Of a stretch of 64,000 nucleotides of DNA, positions 1 through 11,542 are shown one piece after another (positions within the stretch are counted from its first letter, which is position 1; each line of letters starts with the position of its first letter). This DNA is from Sindora glabra (lineage: Eukaryota; Streptophyta; Magnoliopsida; Fabales; Fabaceae): assembly GCA_020226215.1 (NCBI GenBank), contig CM035234.1, forward strand, positions 11,126,713 through 11,190,712. Direction: 5' to 3'. The notes beneath the pieces were generated by a model. It searched no databases. It had not been told where the DNA came from and worked only from the letters and a program-made list of their open reading frames with translations. Both the position numbers and the translations under genes were made by a program.

Positions 1-211
1 TAGACGGGTTCGTTGTTTATTACTTTTTTCTGGAACAGAAATTATGGGATTATCTGGGTACAAACAAAAAAAAAATACAAAAAATACAATATACGTTGAA
101 CAAATTCAGGAACGAGAACAGTATACTACAAGAATAATCAGCAATTCCTACACATTTAATTTAAGAGACAAAAATTTCTTATTACCTATTTTATTAAAAT
201 GAGTATCATCT
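1..211. other. 3' flank of the small gene at 212-598
   Basis: AT-rich sequence downstream of the minus-strand stop codon. It probably holds the 3' UTR of that gene. I see no separate coding or RNA feature, and the poly(A) site cannot be fixed. Confidence 0.4.
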
Positions 212-598
212 CTACTTTCTCCACAGACTAATTCTCTTACAAAATCCAGAAAACCCAGCTTTCATTTTCTTGTGGCCGTTCTCTTTGCTATCTTTACTCA
301 GCTTCTTCTTCCAAATCCTTCTCACCAGAAACTCACAGAAGCTGCTGGCGGCCATGGAAGGACCTTTGACATTTCCTTCAGACCCCACTGTTTCCTGATC
401 TTGATGTGAATATTGGGCAATGGCTGGCTTTGAAGAACCCAGAGATGGCAATGACATCATATGCCTTTCAATTAGATGAGTGAGTGAAACCAACTCATGT
501 GAATCATACAAAGGGCTTCCACAATCCCATATTGCAACAACTTCTTCTTTCTCATCTTTTTCTTTTGTTGTTGCTCTCATCTCAACAGTTTTTGGCAA
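212..598 (-). CDS. uncharacterised small plant protein, 128 aa
   Basis: A single uninterrupted frame of 128 codons opens with MPKTVEM and ends in a basic tail (KRISLWRK). I do not recognise a catalytic domain. The N-terminal third is rich in Lys and Glu. It is followed by an acidic and aromatic segment with WDCGSPLYDSHELVSL, a pattern I associate with a family of short uncharacterised plant proteins. The C-terminal third is strongly basic (KKKLSKDSKENGHKK), which could mean nuclear or nucleolar location, but that is inference. No signal peptide or membrane segment is visible. GC content is clearly above that of the surrounding DNA, and a TATA box lies about 150 bp upstream of the ATG on the same strand. 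Both support a real intronless gene. The overlapping plus-strand frame at 480-755 is taken as a shadow. Confidence 0.55.
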   Translation of the reverse strand: MPKTVEMRATTKEKDEKEEVVAIWDCGSPLYDSHELVSLTHLIERHMMSLPSLGSSKPAIAQYSHQDQETVGSEGNVKGPSMAASSFCEFLVRRIWKKKLSKDSKENGHKKMKAGFSGFCKRISLWRK

Positions 599-709
599 TA
601 GAGATTCCCAAGGTGGTGCTCAGGTTCCTCCAAGTTTTGGTCTTTTAGATTGGGTAGCAGCTTTGGTTGCACACATAGCATCGCTCACAATCTGCTTAAA
701 AACGGATTT

Positions 710-715
710 CACGTG
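710..715. promoter_or_regulatory. G-box (CACGTG)
   Basis: A palindromic CACGTG lies next to the predicted start site of the 212-598 gene. It is the core site of plant bHLH and bZIP factors. Function is not shown by the sequence. A GGGCC motif follows directly. Confidence 0.35.
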
Positions 716-746
716 GGCCTACGCTTATGATTACAAAAGCAAATGT

Positions 747-754
747 TATTTATA
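747..754 (-). promoter_or_regulatory. TATA box of the 212-598 gene
   Basis: TATAAATA on the minus strand. Transcription would start near 715-722 and leave a leader of roughly 120 nt before the ATG at 598. Confidence 0.45.
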
Positions 755-1145
755 AGGAGTTAAAGATTACTAAACTTCGTATTTATATTGGGAAATTAAC
801 AACTATTTTTTATTTAAATAAAAAATTATACTATTAATTTAAAAATAATAAAATAATAAGAATATTATAATCAATTGATTATCATCATCAATTATTTCAA
901 TTAATGAGAGTATTTATTATAAAGATTAGAAAGAATGAGTGAAATTAATTAAAATATTTTTTATTAATATATCTTCATTAAAATTATTTAAATATTATTT
1001 ATTATTTTATTATTATTAAATTAATATTATACCTTTTTATTCAAAAAATGAATATTATTATACTAATCTTCACATACAAATGTGCATATTAGCAATGCTT
1101 TTATCTATTATTGACTTACAATAAACACAAGTGTGAGTATAGGTG
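755..1145. other. AT-rich intergenic DNA
   Basis: Low-complexity A/T runs upstream of the first gene. I see no frame, RNA gene or clear repeat. Confidence 0.5.
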
Positions 1146-1590
1146 TAAAAAGTTGTTTGATTCATATAAGAAATAATTTTTCGCAAAAAATTAAATTTTT
1201 TAAAAAATAACTTTTAATATAAATTTTTTGAGAAATATTTAAAGTTCTTTAGTAATACATAAAAAGTGATGCTTCATAGGAAGTAATTTTTTTATGTTTT
1301 TTTTAGTTTAACTTTAAATATCCTAGGAAGTATTAATAAAATGAATACTATATTCTAATATTATTATAATATAAGATAATAAATTTTAGTTATCATTAAT
1401 TAAATTTAATAAAAATAATTTTATTATTATATTTATAAATAGCATGAGAAATAAAATTTACCTAGGAAGAAGTAGATAAATAACTTTTCATATTTTGTGA
1501 AAAGCAAGATTTCTTAAAAAATATTATTTTTCTCAATTTATAAGATAATGATTAATTAAAAAACTTATTTATTTTTCACTTCTCATAAAA
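1146..1590 (+). mobile_element. MITE-like dispersed repeat, copy 1
   Basis: This roughly 440-bp AT-rich segment aligns along its length with the reverse complement of 27950-28372. Shared landmarks include a long TTATTAATTAAATTTAATAA-like block and an AAGTATTAATAAAATGAATA-like block. Both copies open with GTGTAAAAA-type sequence and have a degenerate inverted end with AGAAGT and TTATTTTTC motifs. It has no coding capacity. I read it as a non-autonomous DNA transposon family. The exact termini and target duplication are not resolved. Confidence 0.5.
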
Positions 1591-2064
1591 TAGAACTTAA
1601 CGAACTAAATAATCTCCAACTTTTACGACTATACAATTAGCATTATCCATAACCAGCACACACAAATACAAATTCATTGTGTACCTAGTTAATAAATTTT
1701 TTTTTGGCCGTAGTTAAGATTAAGATTATGGCACTAATTACTTCATCCGTAATCGATGCTTGTGAGTCTTGTAATCGCACAATCCACATTATTCACAACT
1801 AATGTACAAGTTTGGGTTACTTGCAAGGATCAGCTTATTTCGACTTGATTATGAATGAAATAGATTCAAAACACATACATATATGGTTATGATAAATATA
1901 TTAACCAGCAAATCATCAAATTCATCTTTGCAAAATTGAGGTTACATCAAACTGTTTTTTAACAAATTTATTTTATATTAATTAACTATAATTTTAAGAA
2001 AAATCCGATATAACATATTTTAAGAACATATTTGATATAAAATTGATGATTTACATACTTATAT

Positions 2065-2267
2065 GGATTTAAATGTAATTCATAGCTAGTGTAAATAATT
2101 TTATATGATCATTTACTTATATATTATTATGTGATTAAAAATTATTAAAAATTTTTATTATTAGTAAAATTTTATATTTACTTTTATTTTTTTATTGATA
2201 TAACATTTTTTTCATTCATTAATAGTGTAAAATATTTTATATTAACAATAAATCAAATTTATATCCC
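2065..2267. repeat. palindromic MITE family, copy 1
   Basis: It begins with GGATTTAAATGTAATTCATA and ends in the near inverse (AATAAATCAAATTTATATCC), giving a foldback about 200 bp long. Related copies lie at 2398-2589, 35515-35707, 35990-36165, 56374-56569 and 58375-58577. Confidence 0.45.
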
Positions 2268-2397
2268 AGTTATATAATATAAAACAAACTACAAAATGAG
2301 ACCTGATGTACTTTCTATCTCTTTTACAATCTATTTGATGTTTTACTATGTATTAATTATCAAATGACGTTACTATATCCAGTTTGTGACAGATTAG

Positions 2398-2589
2398 GAG
2401 TTTAAATTCAATATATTATTAATTTAAACTATTTTATATTATCAATAAATAAAAAAGAGTATATCATCAAAAATTAATAGTAATTAATAATAATAATAAA
2501 TTTAATAATTTTTTATTAATATGATAATAAATAAATATATAATAATATAAAATTAATTTATATTAATAATATATCAATTTTAAATTTTT
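2398..2589. repeat. palindromic MITE family, copy 2
   Basis: It opens with GAGTTTAAATTCAATATATT and closes with the inverse pattern TATATCAATTTTAAATTTTT. It has the same length class and inverted layout as the other copies of this family. Confidence 0.45.
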
Positions 2590-5500
2590 ACCAACAAGTC
2601 TTGATTCGAGGAGTTGGATTCTTTTAAACAAAAATTTGAGTTCGGGTTTTGTAAATAAATAAAATTATTATTAAGAGAATTTTGCTGTCATATTAAATTA
2701 ATCCGACTCAAATTCAAACTAATCAGAAATTCAATGTATCATGTCGAATACCAAATGCTTCATATAAAAAAATTAAATCCTTTAATTAATATCTTATCAT
2801 GATGTTAATAGTTAATTGTTTCTGGACATAAATACCAACGTAAATGAAAGAATATTTTTTGGTAGAATTAATTATTAATCCCCGAGATTCCTTCCATGGC
2901 ATGTGTACGATGGTGAAGATCATATTGTCATCTGCATCTGGGAGGGATTTTCGATGCAATAAAAAGCCAAATGGTTGGCTAAGTTGCCTTTGGAAATGAC
3001 AGATTCATTTCATTAAATAATGGGACTATAATGGGTGGCAACAATAAGCAAAACAGCGATCAGTATACTTTGGTCTAGGATTGGTACATGCATTCGTAAT
3101 TCCGTATAATTACAATTTTCTCCCTAATTTGCTAAGCGGCATAATAAGAGTTTCAAAATTAGGTTTCGACAGCAAACTAGTTTTTGTGCTACGCAAATCA
3201 CTATAGATCTAATAGCTAATAATCATGCAGGCGATTATTACTGATTCACGCTGGGTATTTAAAAAATTATATACTAAAAAGGATTAATATATAACAGAAT
3301 ATCGTAGTGCATGTAGTTTTAATATTAGTTTATAAACTGTTATAAAATATATTAATAACGTTGATTTTTATTTTAAAAAAAATTGAGATCATTTATATTT
3401 TTATAATCTTGAAAAATAATATTAAATATCATTTATTTTTCAAAAATCAATATATAATACTCATAATATTTCATTAATTCTTTTAGATAATCGACACTAT
3501 ATATCTACACACCCCACTCACTCAAATCTTGATTTTTAGGTCTTTATTCTCCCATCCTAAACTTAACCCCGTCCTTATATTTCTCACTCTCTTATACTCC
3601 TCATATCCTTTATATTCCTAACTAGATATAGAAAGTCAACATCTGTTAATACTCTAAATAATCTCAATTTAAAACTTTAAAGAATAAAATTAAATAACAA
3701 AATATTAAAAATGATGATACGGTTATATACAATATTACGATTAGAGATTAGTATTTCACTAAATGTATCTTGATACTTATAACTTAATAAATTATATTTG
3801 TACTTTTTAGAAAAAAAATTTGAATACAATACTTACAAATGTAATAAGCATTTATAAAAAAATTGATGTATTATATATTTTTTATGTAAATAAATAATAA
3901 ATAATATGAAAAAAATGCTAAAAAAGATAAATGAGATCAAATTTTTTAACTGTGCAAACCTGTAAAGTTTGCATTAAAACGATCAATAACAAGGATTGAA
4001 TAGGAAACTAGAAACTATATTACAAAATTAAAAATAGAAGAAAAAACTTCAAATTTATATTTTACACTTTTTTAGTTAGTATCAAATCTCATATATTTAG
4101 CCACAAGTTAGTTGAGTTTTAGTACTACAAAATAATTAATGAGTAAAAATACAATAATCATATTATGATTTAAAGGAAAGTATACCTCATTAAACAAATA
4201 ATTATTTTACGACTGAAAGAGTTTTGAGATAAAATTTACACATAGTGTCATACTTTACTGTTTTATTTTCAATTCATATCATATTTCAATCTTTTCATTT
4301 TTAGTTCATGCTTGTAGACTAAGTTTTCATGTCAGTTACTATAAAGAACCAACATTTAAAAGCTATATTACATGTTAATTTGGAAACATCATTGTCACTT
4401 TTAATACAATAACATTGTCCTATTATGTAATATTCCAAATTGGTTACAATAAAAAAAATTGATATTCTAATATATAGATTTTTTTAATAAAAAATAAATT
4501 TATTTTCTTTTTGCTTTAACAACTTTTTCTATAATCAATTTTGAAATAATTCCAAGACCTTTCTAGATAGCCAAATACAATAAATATGTATATTAGAATA
4601 AAACTGATTTAATTATACATATTCTATATATTAGAATTTATAATTTACATGTACACCACACGCATATCAAATTGGTACCCAAAACACAATTTACTCTAAG
4701 TAAATTTGGTAATATTAAAATTCTTTTTTCCATTACAATATTTTTATTATCAAATTTAAAAAAATAATAACAAATTGAATATAAATGAAATAAATAAGAA
4801 AGGAAACAATTTATTATGAAGATATATTCTTTTATTTTATTTATTTTCATATCAATATTCACATATACAATGAAAATATTATTATTTACAATTAACAACA
4901 GGCTTTATATTTATAATAAATATACGTGATATCTTTACAAAAATTAAAAAGAAATGTGGTTATTCTTCATTTGTAATTCCTTTATATTACTTGATGGCTT
5001 CTAAGGTGTTTGATTTTATTAATTTTGTATCTATTGACCTTGAAATACTTAATTGCTTTATTTGTTATAAACTTTTGAGACTTCCTATTTTTTTAGTATG
5101 AAAATGGTAATACTTCTTACTTTATGTGTATTAAAGTTTAACATAACATATAGAGCAAGTGATATAACAATTCTCATATTGAAACACAAAGAACATTAGA
5201 GACTCATAACAAATAAAGCAATCAAACACATAAAGAATATAAAGATAACACACTTTATTAATGCTATATAATTAGAAATACTTCAAATTTTATGATCGTG
5301 ACAATCACATGAAACTGAAATTTTTAAAATGCCTTTTAGATTAGATTAAATAAAAAATCAACATTGTAAGTTTTTGTGCAAGGTTCAGATGTTGGTTATA
5401 TTTTTATCCGTTGTCTTAAATTTTTATATAATTTAAAAAATATTACTACATCAAAATAAATGTTAATTTTCTTGTAAATTGATGTTTATTAACTAATATA

Positions 5501-5699
5501 AATTGTTAATTCTATAATAAGGGACAAAGATAAATTTGAAACTTCGTTTCAGCCCCATATATCATGATATATAACATTATTCTCTACAAATTGATTTTCT
5601 TTGACATTTTTAAATATAATATTTTATTTTATTTTCAAACTAGATCACGTCCTAGTTATATTAGTAATTGAGTCAAATTGAAGAATGATCAAAATCCTA

Positions 5700-5960
5700 A
5701 TTGACATATGAGGTTTGAACATGACTCCATATTAGTAATTAAAAGCCTTGGTTAATTTCAACCAGCAGCCACAATAAGATTGGGAGAGGATAAGTGTTCT
5801 TTGGAATGACTAAGAAGATGTGGGGTAGAGGAATTGATCGATTCATCAGGCTCATGACCTAAAGATTACAGGTTCTAATCCTATCCCTAACAAGAAAACT
5901 TTATTTTCCTAGTATGTGTTTAACAAAGAAAAGTTTTCCTTTAGAATGTGAGAATTAGAC
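5700..5960 (+). other. probable nuclear mitochondrial DNA insertion (NUMT)
   Basis: The tRNA-fMet relic at 5819-5892 is of plant mitochondrial type. Organelle DNA usually enters the nucleus as longer pieces, so some flanking sequence is likely mitochondrial too. The more G-rich block just upstream (5765-5818) is the best candidate. The outer limits given are a guess. Confidence 0.45.
5819..5892 (+). pseudogene. trnfM: mitochondrial-type tRNA-fMet (CAU) relic
   Basis: A 74-nt stretch keeps the full layout of a plant mitochondrial initiator tRNA. It has a GGGGTAGAGGAATTG acceptor/D-arm start, an anticodon arm reading CAGGCTCATGACCT (anticodon CAT), and a T-arm with GGTTCTAATCC before an ATCCCTAAC acceptor strand. 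The acceptor stem is weakened by apparent C-to-T and G-to-A changes on its two sides, and the T loop carries TTCTAAT in place of the usual TTCGAAT. It is therefore a decayed nuclear copy, not a working tRNA gene. The identification rests on remembered family sequence. Confidence 0.75.
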
Positions 5961-7232
5961 ATATATCATGTTTGGGCTAGTCATTACTTTTCTATCTATT
6001 ACTAGAATAGTCAATTAAATCATATAATGCTAATGTTAATGATCAAATAAAATATTTTCTTTTTTGATGAATCATTAATTAGGATAAACATTTTGAGAAT
6101 TAGATTGATTAAAGTGTTTTATTATCTTGAATAAGTCATGTGATTTACATATTTTCTAAAAAAATAATGAAAGGATTGCTAATTTTTCTTCTAACTATTA
6201 GTTTGGAATCCTATTAAAGATCTTTTTCTTAGTTCTGACAAAAATCCACTAACTTAAACTTGATGTAATCTAATTTGTTTGGTAAGATAGTAAGATTGAA
6301 TATTCAATTTGCATATCAAAGGAATTACTTTGTAATTTGTAGAGTGGTTTGCAGTGGCAAAAGGTTCAAATAATGGTAATAGCTGAGACCACTTTGATAC
6401 TTTAGTTTGGAAATATGACTCTTGTAACATTAGAAGTGTAAGTGAACATTAAAAAGGGATTATGAACATACTTAAGGGTCACAAACTAGTAATTTTCTAG
6501 TTCAAATTGTGCAGTACATGCTTATTACTATTGGCCAATATGTAAGGCTATCTCCAATTCTCTTATGGTATGCTTAGAAAAGATAGTAGGACATTGCCAA
6601 TTTATCTTCTTTTGAAGAAAATCTCATATATAATATGTTTACAAGCTACATTCAAACATTGCTGAAGCATTTTTGCATATCGAATCACCAAGATACTCCA
6701 AAATAGAAGCCCATTTCATAGTTGAGTATGTAAGGAAATAATTATAAGCTAACATATTCAAGTCTTAAGGTTGGTACTAAAGCATCCTAAGATTACCGAC
6801 ACTCTAATCTTTAAAAAACATTTTGAGCTAGATGCTTTTTGACAAGAGTAGATATGCTTTTTACAAGTTCACATAAGGTCTTTTCTCTAGACTTCAAGGG
6901 AGAAATTCATCATCATACATTAAAACGAAAATAAAAATATAAGGATCGTAATAATGTGTTTTTTCTTTTAACTCCCATTAAATTCTTGAACTATATCAAT
7001 ATTATTAAAATACCCTTAAACTTAAAAAAAATAAAAAAAAGCTTATAAGTTTATATATTTCTAAATTTTCATTACAAAATTTTCACACTATATTTGATTC
7101 TTTTGTCAAATTTCATTCAAAATTAAATTTATTTACATATTCAATTAATTACAACTATCAACTTGGAAGATTAAAAATATTTATAATGGTTGAGGGTGTT
7201 TAGGGATGACATAATCAAATAGTGCATTGTCA
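5961..7232. other. intergenic region
   Basis: No gene, RNA or structured repeat recognised. It ends at the 9-bp target duplication of the Mutator-like element. Confidence 0.5.
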
Positions 7233-7241
7233 TATATAATT

Positions 7242-7374
7242 GGGAAAAATACATAAAATCCCCCCTAAAGTTTGCATTAGTATCAAACTTGATATATGAA
7301 CTTTGTTTTGCAACAAATCACCCCTTTGAACTTTAAGAAAACATGAAATTGTTCCCTTTCGTCAATACTTAACC
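7242..7374 (+). repeat. left terminal inverted repeat of the MULE
   Basis: Starts GGGAAAAATACATAAAATCC and pairs with the reverse complement of 8649-8780. The TATATAATT target duplication lies immediately outside at 7233-7241. Confidence 0.85.
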
Positions 7375-8648
7375 ACACTAGCACGTGAGATATGTGTGCA
7401 TTCTTCTGTCTTCGTGCTAGATGCTGTTTCACACAGAATGCTTTGGGTGAGAGCAAGGTAAGTGAGGTACGAAACTTGATCTTTGGCACCCGTTCAATCA
7501 TTCTATGTATGCTTCCAAAAATACTTTAATTGATCAACCATACAACATCTCAGTATCTATCCTAACAACAAAAACTACTAATTAATTGATTTCTTCTTCG
7601 TTGAAATCACTAGTTTCACACTATTTTCTTGGCTGCAATGCTTACAAGTTGGCAGAATTGGATTATTCCATTCATTGGGAGCCTTATCAAACATGTCTTG
7701 TTTTCAAAGATAAATGTCCTAACGTGGTCAAATTTTTCTCTCAGATCAAACCCCATTTCGTATTGTCTCTCGCATCTCTTGCACTAACTTCTCGGTGATC
7801 GTCAAAATTTGCTGTTGCAATAAGTACTTCAAACTATGAACTCTTGCTCTATAATTTGTTGCCCAGGGAAATGGCGTTGGGATTGTTTCGCTCCTTTTGC
7901 TTTGTGGCACCTTATGTCGAATATGCACAAATTGTGACGATGAAGATTTAGGAGTAGTCTCACCATTGAAAACAGAAACTTTCTACATTTTTTAGGAGGG
8001 AGATTGTTGCATTGAAACATAAATAAAGTGAGATGGCAACAGTTGAAGAGGTTTTTGCAGCGGTGGAGCCTCACACATCAGTTTTTGCATAAGGGGTAGA
8101 AAGTCTGGATTCACCGAGATTGGCAGTTAGCATAGCTGTGATGTCGGGGTCAATGGTGATGGTGTTATTAGCGATAGAGGAGTTAGAGGTGGGGCTATTT
8201 TGGGCTATTTAGTAGGGGAAGAGGAATGTTTAGGTTTCATTGGATGCAAGCAGAGTGTAAGAACGAGAAAATCATCATTTTCTTCTAATTCTTCTTTTGG
8301 TTGAGAAAAATTACATGGAATTTAGCAGTTTTGATTGATCTTTCTCTTTCTCATTATATCTTGATCGTCTGGCTTCCTCGTTGAGAGAGCAAAGGTTTGG
8401 AATTTGGGTATTGAAACGGAATAATGTAAAAATGCAATTTTGGATAAACAAAAATAAGGATAGATACTTATAGGAGAATCAGAAAATGGATTAGGTTAAA
8501 ATTGCATTTGACAATTGAAATTGAGAAGCAAAGCCACCATTCAAATTCTCAAAAAATCAATGACTTTGTTCTGTTGTTCCTGCTCCAGCAGCAAATCAGA
8601 CTAAGGCATGCATATCTCACGTGTTGGTGGTGGTGTTGTGCTGTTGCT

Positions 8649-8780
8649 GTTAAGTATTGACGTGAGAGAACGTTTTCATGTTTTCTTAAAGTTTAGGGGG
8701 GTGATTTGTTACAAAACAAAGTTTATGTAGCAAGTTTGATATTAGTGTAAACTTCATGGGGGGTTTTGTGTATTTTCTCC
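8649..8780 (-). repeat. right terminal inverted repeat of the MULE
   Basis: On the minus strand it starts GGAGAAAATACACAAAACCC. The target duplication TATATAATT follows at 8781-8789. Confidence 0.85.
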
Positions 8781-9285
8781 TATATAATTTAATCATTATC
8801 TCGTAGCCAATCTGTTACTGAATTAAACTGTGCGAGATTCGATATAGCTGATTTCTGCTAACAGGAACGATTAAGGCATCACTTTCGCGCCGCATATTTT
8901 TCCGAACTTGCTACATATTCGATGTTGATCATCCTGATCTTGCTGTCATCATGGTGTTTGTCAGTGACCAATGTCGAACTTCACTGGAATGAATTTGTCA
9001 AAAATATTATGATTTTATGTAGTGACTCTTATGACCCTTTATTTTTGTGAAATTACTATGCCCTCGATTCTTCTCGAGTATCAAAGATTGGTTAATTAGG
9101 AATTATCTTACAAAACGAAAAATAATTAACTGATTTTTCATACCTTGAAAGAGACAGATTTTATACATGAAGGTTAATATAGTGAAACACTTTGATTTAA
9201 TGAAAAAGAAAAGTGAAAAGAAGATAAATGAAAATAAAAGAAGTGAAGATATATCCACAATGTAGAATGAGATGATGTTAAACTA

Positions 9286-9312
<27 letters not shown>
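9286..9312. repeat. (TA)n microsatellite
   Basis: About 13 uninterrupted TA units. Confidence 0.9.
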
Positions 9313-9319
<7 letters not shown>

Positions 9320-9344
9320 CCAGTGGAGTTGATGTTCCTGTATG

Positions 9345-9441
9345 TTTATTAGTAATTTTAATAAGTTCAAATAGTAATTTTTTAACAAAAAATGAAAATT
9401 ATTATAAAATTACTATTTGAATTTATAAAATTATTATCAAA
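9345..9441. repeat. foldback hairpin, about 40-nt arms
   Basis: The left arm (about 9345-9386, core TTCAAATAGTAATTTT) is matched by its inverse at about 9400-9441 (core AAAATTACTATTTGAA), with a loop of about 14 nt. It is probably a short MITE remnant next to the TA array. It is not assigned to a family. Confidence 0.6.
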
Positions 9442-9910
9442 TATATATATTTATATATATGAATGCAACTATCTCTGTTGTGTTTTTAGGTAAATTAGAA
9501 GGCTATTTTTATAATGCTTGTGCGTCTGCAATGACGTCCCTAATCCTTCCGCCAGTTCTTACCCTTTCCAATCTAAAGCATCGGCACTGTATTGCACTAG
9601 AAAATTAATAAACAAAAAATATGTTAAAGTACTTTGCTGCGGTACTTTTATTCAATATTTTATTATTATCTTATAATTTAAAATTTTTATATTAAATCTT
9701 TTTGTTTATTTTTTATTTTAATAAAATACATCTTGCCGATGTTGCCGTTCTTTTTATTTGGTTTTATTAGCAATTGTATACCTAAACAATGTGTTGTTTA
9801 GGGTTTATAAAAATGAGAGTCACGTGACTTGTTCTCTTCAAGAACAAAATTACTTTGTCAAATATCATAATCTTTTTTGAATTATTTATCACAGCATTGA
9901 AATTCTATAA

Positions 9911-10880
9911 AAGGGTGAATTATAATTCGCCTCCATGAACTTTAACTAAATAAAAAAGAGATACATAAATTTTAAAATCTTGTAATTTATCTTTTTGAAC
10001 TTCGCTAAATGGCAAAAATAGAATATAAATTTTAAAATCTTATACTTTATTATAAAAGGTAAAATCGTTAATTTTAAATTAAATCTAATAGAGACCTCTA
10101 TTAACTTAATTATTTTGGTAATATATAAAGTAAGTCACCTAAAAACTATAAAAATGTTGCAAATACTATTGGAACTTAAAGAGCATACGATGTTGAAATT
10201 TAATCTACTTATATTTGATAAAAAAAAATTTCTAAAAGGTTTTCAAAGTTTATATTTATTAAAGTTTGATGAACTTTATTTGACCTATAAATTTAAAAAC
10301 TAAATTATTTGACAAGCATAATCAAGGAATTTTATAAAAAAATTTATTTAAATTGTACTTATAAATTACTATTTAAAATGTTAGTGTATAAATGACAATT
10401 TTGATTTGGTGGTGATACAATAAATTTGAAGTTTAATATTTGATTTATGTTATATGTTTTTAAAATGTTTAGTAAATTAGTATAATTATAATATATGATG
10501 TGCTTAAAGAAAATATTACTTCATATTTTCCTAAAGAAAATACTACTTCGAATTTTAGAAGTGATTTTGAATTATAATTTCTCAGTTCCACTTTGATATT
10601 TTTGAAGAATTTGCTATCAAACTTAAGTTTTTTTGCTTCTTTTATCTGCACTACAGAATGGTTTAACAAAGTGAAAAAGTAAAAGTTAACAGATATTACT
10701 ATTAAACTTAACTTAAAACTAATAGTTTTACCATTTTTTAAGTTTAGAAAGGTAAGTTATAAGATTTTAAAATTCATATACTATTTGAGTTTATACGGAT
10801 AAAATATAAAATTTTTAAAGTTTATGTATTACTTTTATTATTTACTTAAAATTCAGGGGTTAAATTACCTTTTTCCCTTT
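9911..10880. mobile_element. non-autonomous DNA element with about 190-bp inverted ends
   Basis: The left arm (about 9911-10095) and right arm (about 10685-10880) are diverged inverse copies. Shared blocks include TAAATTTTAAAATCTT, AACTTTAA and TGGTAAAA-type tracts. Both outer ends resemble the CCCC-TGAACTTTAA style of the MULE at 7242. The element is about 970 bp, is very AT-rich inside, and has only short chance frames (10115-10303, 10469-10669). No clean target duplication could be fixed, so Mutator affinity is a guess from style and TIR length. Confidence 0.6.
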
Positions 10881-11117
10881 ACATAATAACAAGTCACATA
10901 AACAAACTAATCAATCAATCGTAAATTATTTATTATTTATTGTCAAATTAATAATCTAATCTAACAAGTTAAGTTGTTAGTCCAATAAAATCAGACCGAG
11001 AAATTAATTCAATAATCGAATGGCCTGACATTTACTACCTTTAGGCTTTTGTCAAATTGAATTATATTAAGTTCGTTCCTTGTCGGATCAAACTATAGTT
11101 ATTATTTTTCTTATTAA

Positions 11118-11122
11118 TTTCA
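11118..11122 (+). repeat. 5-bp target site duplication, left copy
   Basis: TTTCA directly before the 5' LTR. The same five bases follow the 3' LTR at 17773-17777. Confidence 0.9.
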
Positions 11123-11528
11123 TGTAACAAATCTTTTTTTCCGTTGGTAACAAAACCAACATTCGAATGCTGAACATGGTCCGTGAAACTCGGAAGCAGT
11201 TTGCTGCTTCAACAAACCACCGAAATCTCAGCTTCTTTGATGGGAGAAGCTGAGTTCATGCTGGTATAAAATATCATACAGGGGTCCCCGGGTTCGGTTA
11301 ATGCAAAAATTATTTTCTGAACAATTTACACCATCAAAGAAGCAAAAACCAGAACCTGGAAGTACCCGAATTTGATAATTCAAGTGACTGTTCGGTACAA
11401 TTTCTTGGAGCAACTTCTCTGTGAATTTCGTTAAAGCTATGGTTGGAGGTAGGCTTCCGCATATCTGACTTATTTTATGCTTTAACTAGGATATATTAAG
11501 TATCTGAGTATCCTAGATATAGTTTACA
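11123..11528 (+). repeat. 5' LTR (406 bp)
   Basis: Begins TGTAACAAATC and ends GATATAGTTTACA. It differs from the 3' LTR at five sites, all A/G or C/T. A minus-strand frame of 61 codons occurs identically in both LTRs and is not regarded as a gene. Confidence 0.95.
11265..11270 (+). promoter_or_regulatory. TATA box in the 5' LTR
   Basis: TATAAA in the context GGTATAAAATATC. It would place the U3/R boundary near 11295-11300. The same motif recurs in the 3' LTR at 17509-17514. Confidence 0.6.
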
Positions 11529-11530
11529 TT

Positions 11531-11542
11531 TGGTATCAGAGC
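11531..11542 (+). other. primer binding site (initiator tRNA-Met type)
   Basis: TGGTATCAGAGC lies two bases after the 5' LTR. It is the usual plant copia primer site, complementary to the 3' end of the initiator methionine tRNA. Confidence 0.9.

Larger units (their letters stand above)
1591..5700. other. gene-free AT-rich intergenic region
   Basis: Roughly 4 kb with no frame I would call a gene. The 86-codon minus frame at 4638-4898 is Ile, Phe and Asn rich and looks like chance in AT-rich DNA. Two foldback repeats lie at 2065-2267 and 2398-2589. A slightly more GC-rich island at 2880-3090 shows no coding signal. Confidence 0.5.
7242..8780. mobile_element. non-autonomous Mutator-like element (MULE) with long TIRs
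   Basis: A 1539-bp element bounded by inverted ends of about 133 bp (7242-7374 and 8649-8780), roughly 80% identical by eye. Both ends carry the blocks ATCAAACTTG, ACTTTGTTTTG, AACAAATCACCCC, TTTAAGAAAACATGAAA and GTCAATACTTAAC. It is flanked by a perfect 9-bp direct repeat, TATATAATT (7233-7241 and 8781-8789), the target size of the Mutator superfamily. The interior (7375-8648) is more GC-rich than its surroundings and holds several short overlapping frames on both strands, the longest about 80 codons, none recognisable. No transposase is present, so it would need help in trans. The interior could be captured host sequence (Pack-MULE), but I cannot identify a source. Confidence 0.85.
8790..9910. 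other. intergenic region with microsatellite and foldback
   Basis: No gene seen. It contains a TA dinucleotide array and a hairpin, listed separately. A somewhat GC-richer segment at 8860-9000 has no usable frame. Confidence 0.5.

Noticed and set aside
4638..4898. 86-codon minus frame with hydrophobic stretches
   Set aside because: Ile/Phe/Asn/Tyr bias matches random AT-rich sequence; no family resemblance.
11228..11413. 61-codon minus frame, repeated identically at 17472-17657
   Set aside because: It lies within both LTRs. Identity follows from the LTRs being copies, and it resembles no protein family.
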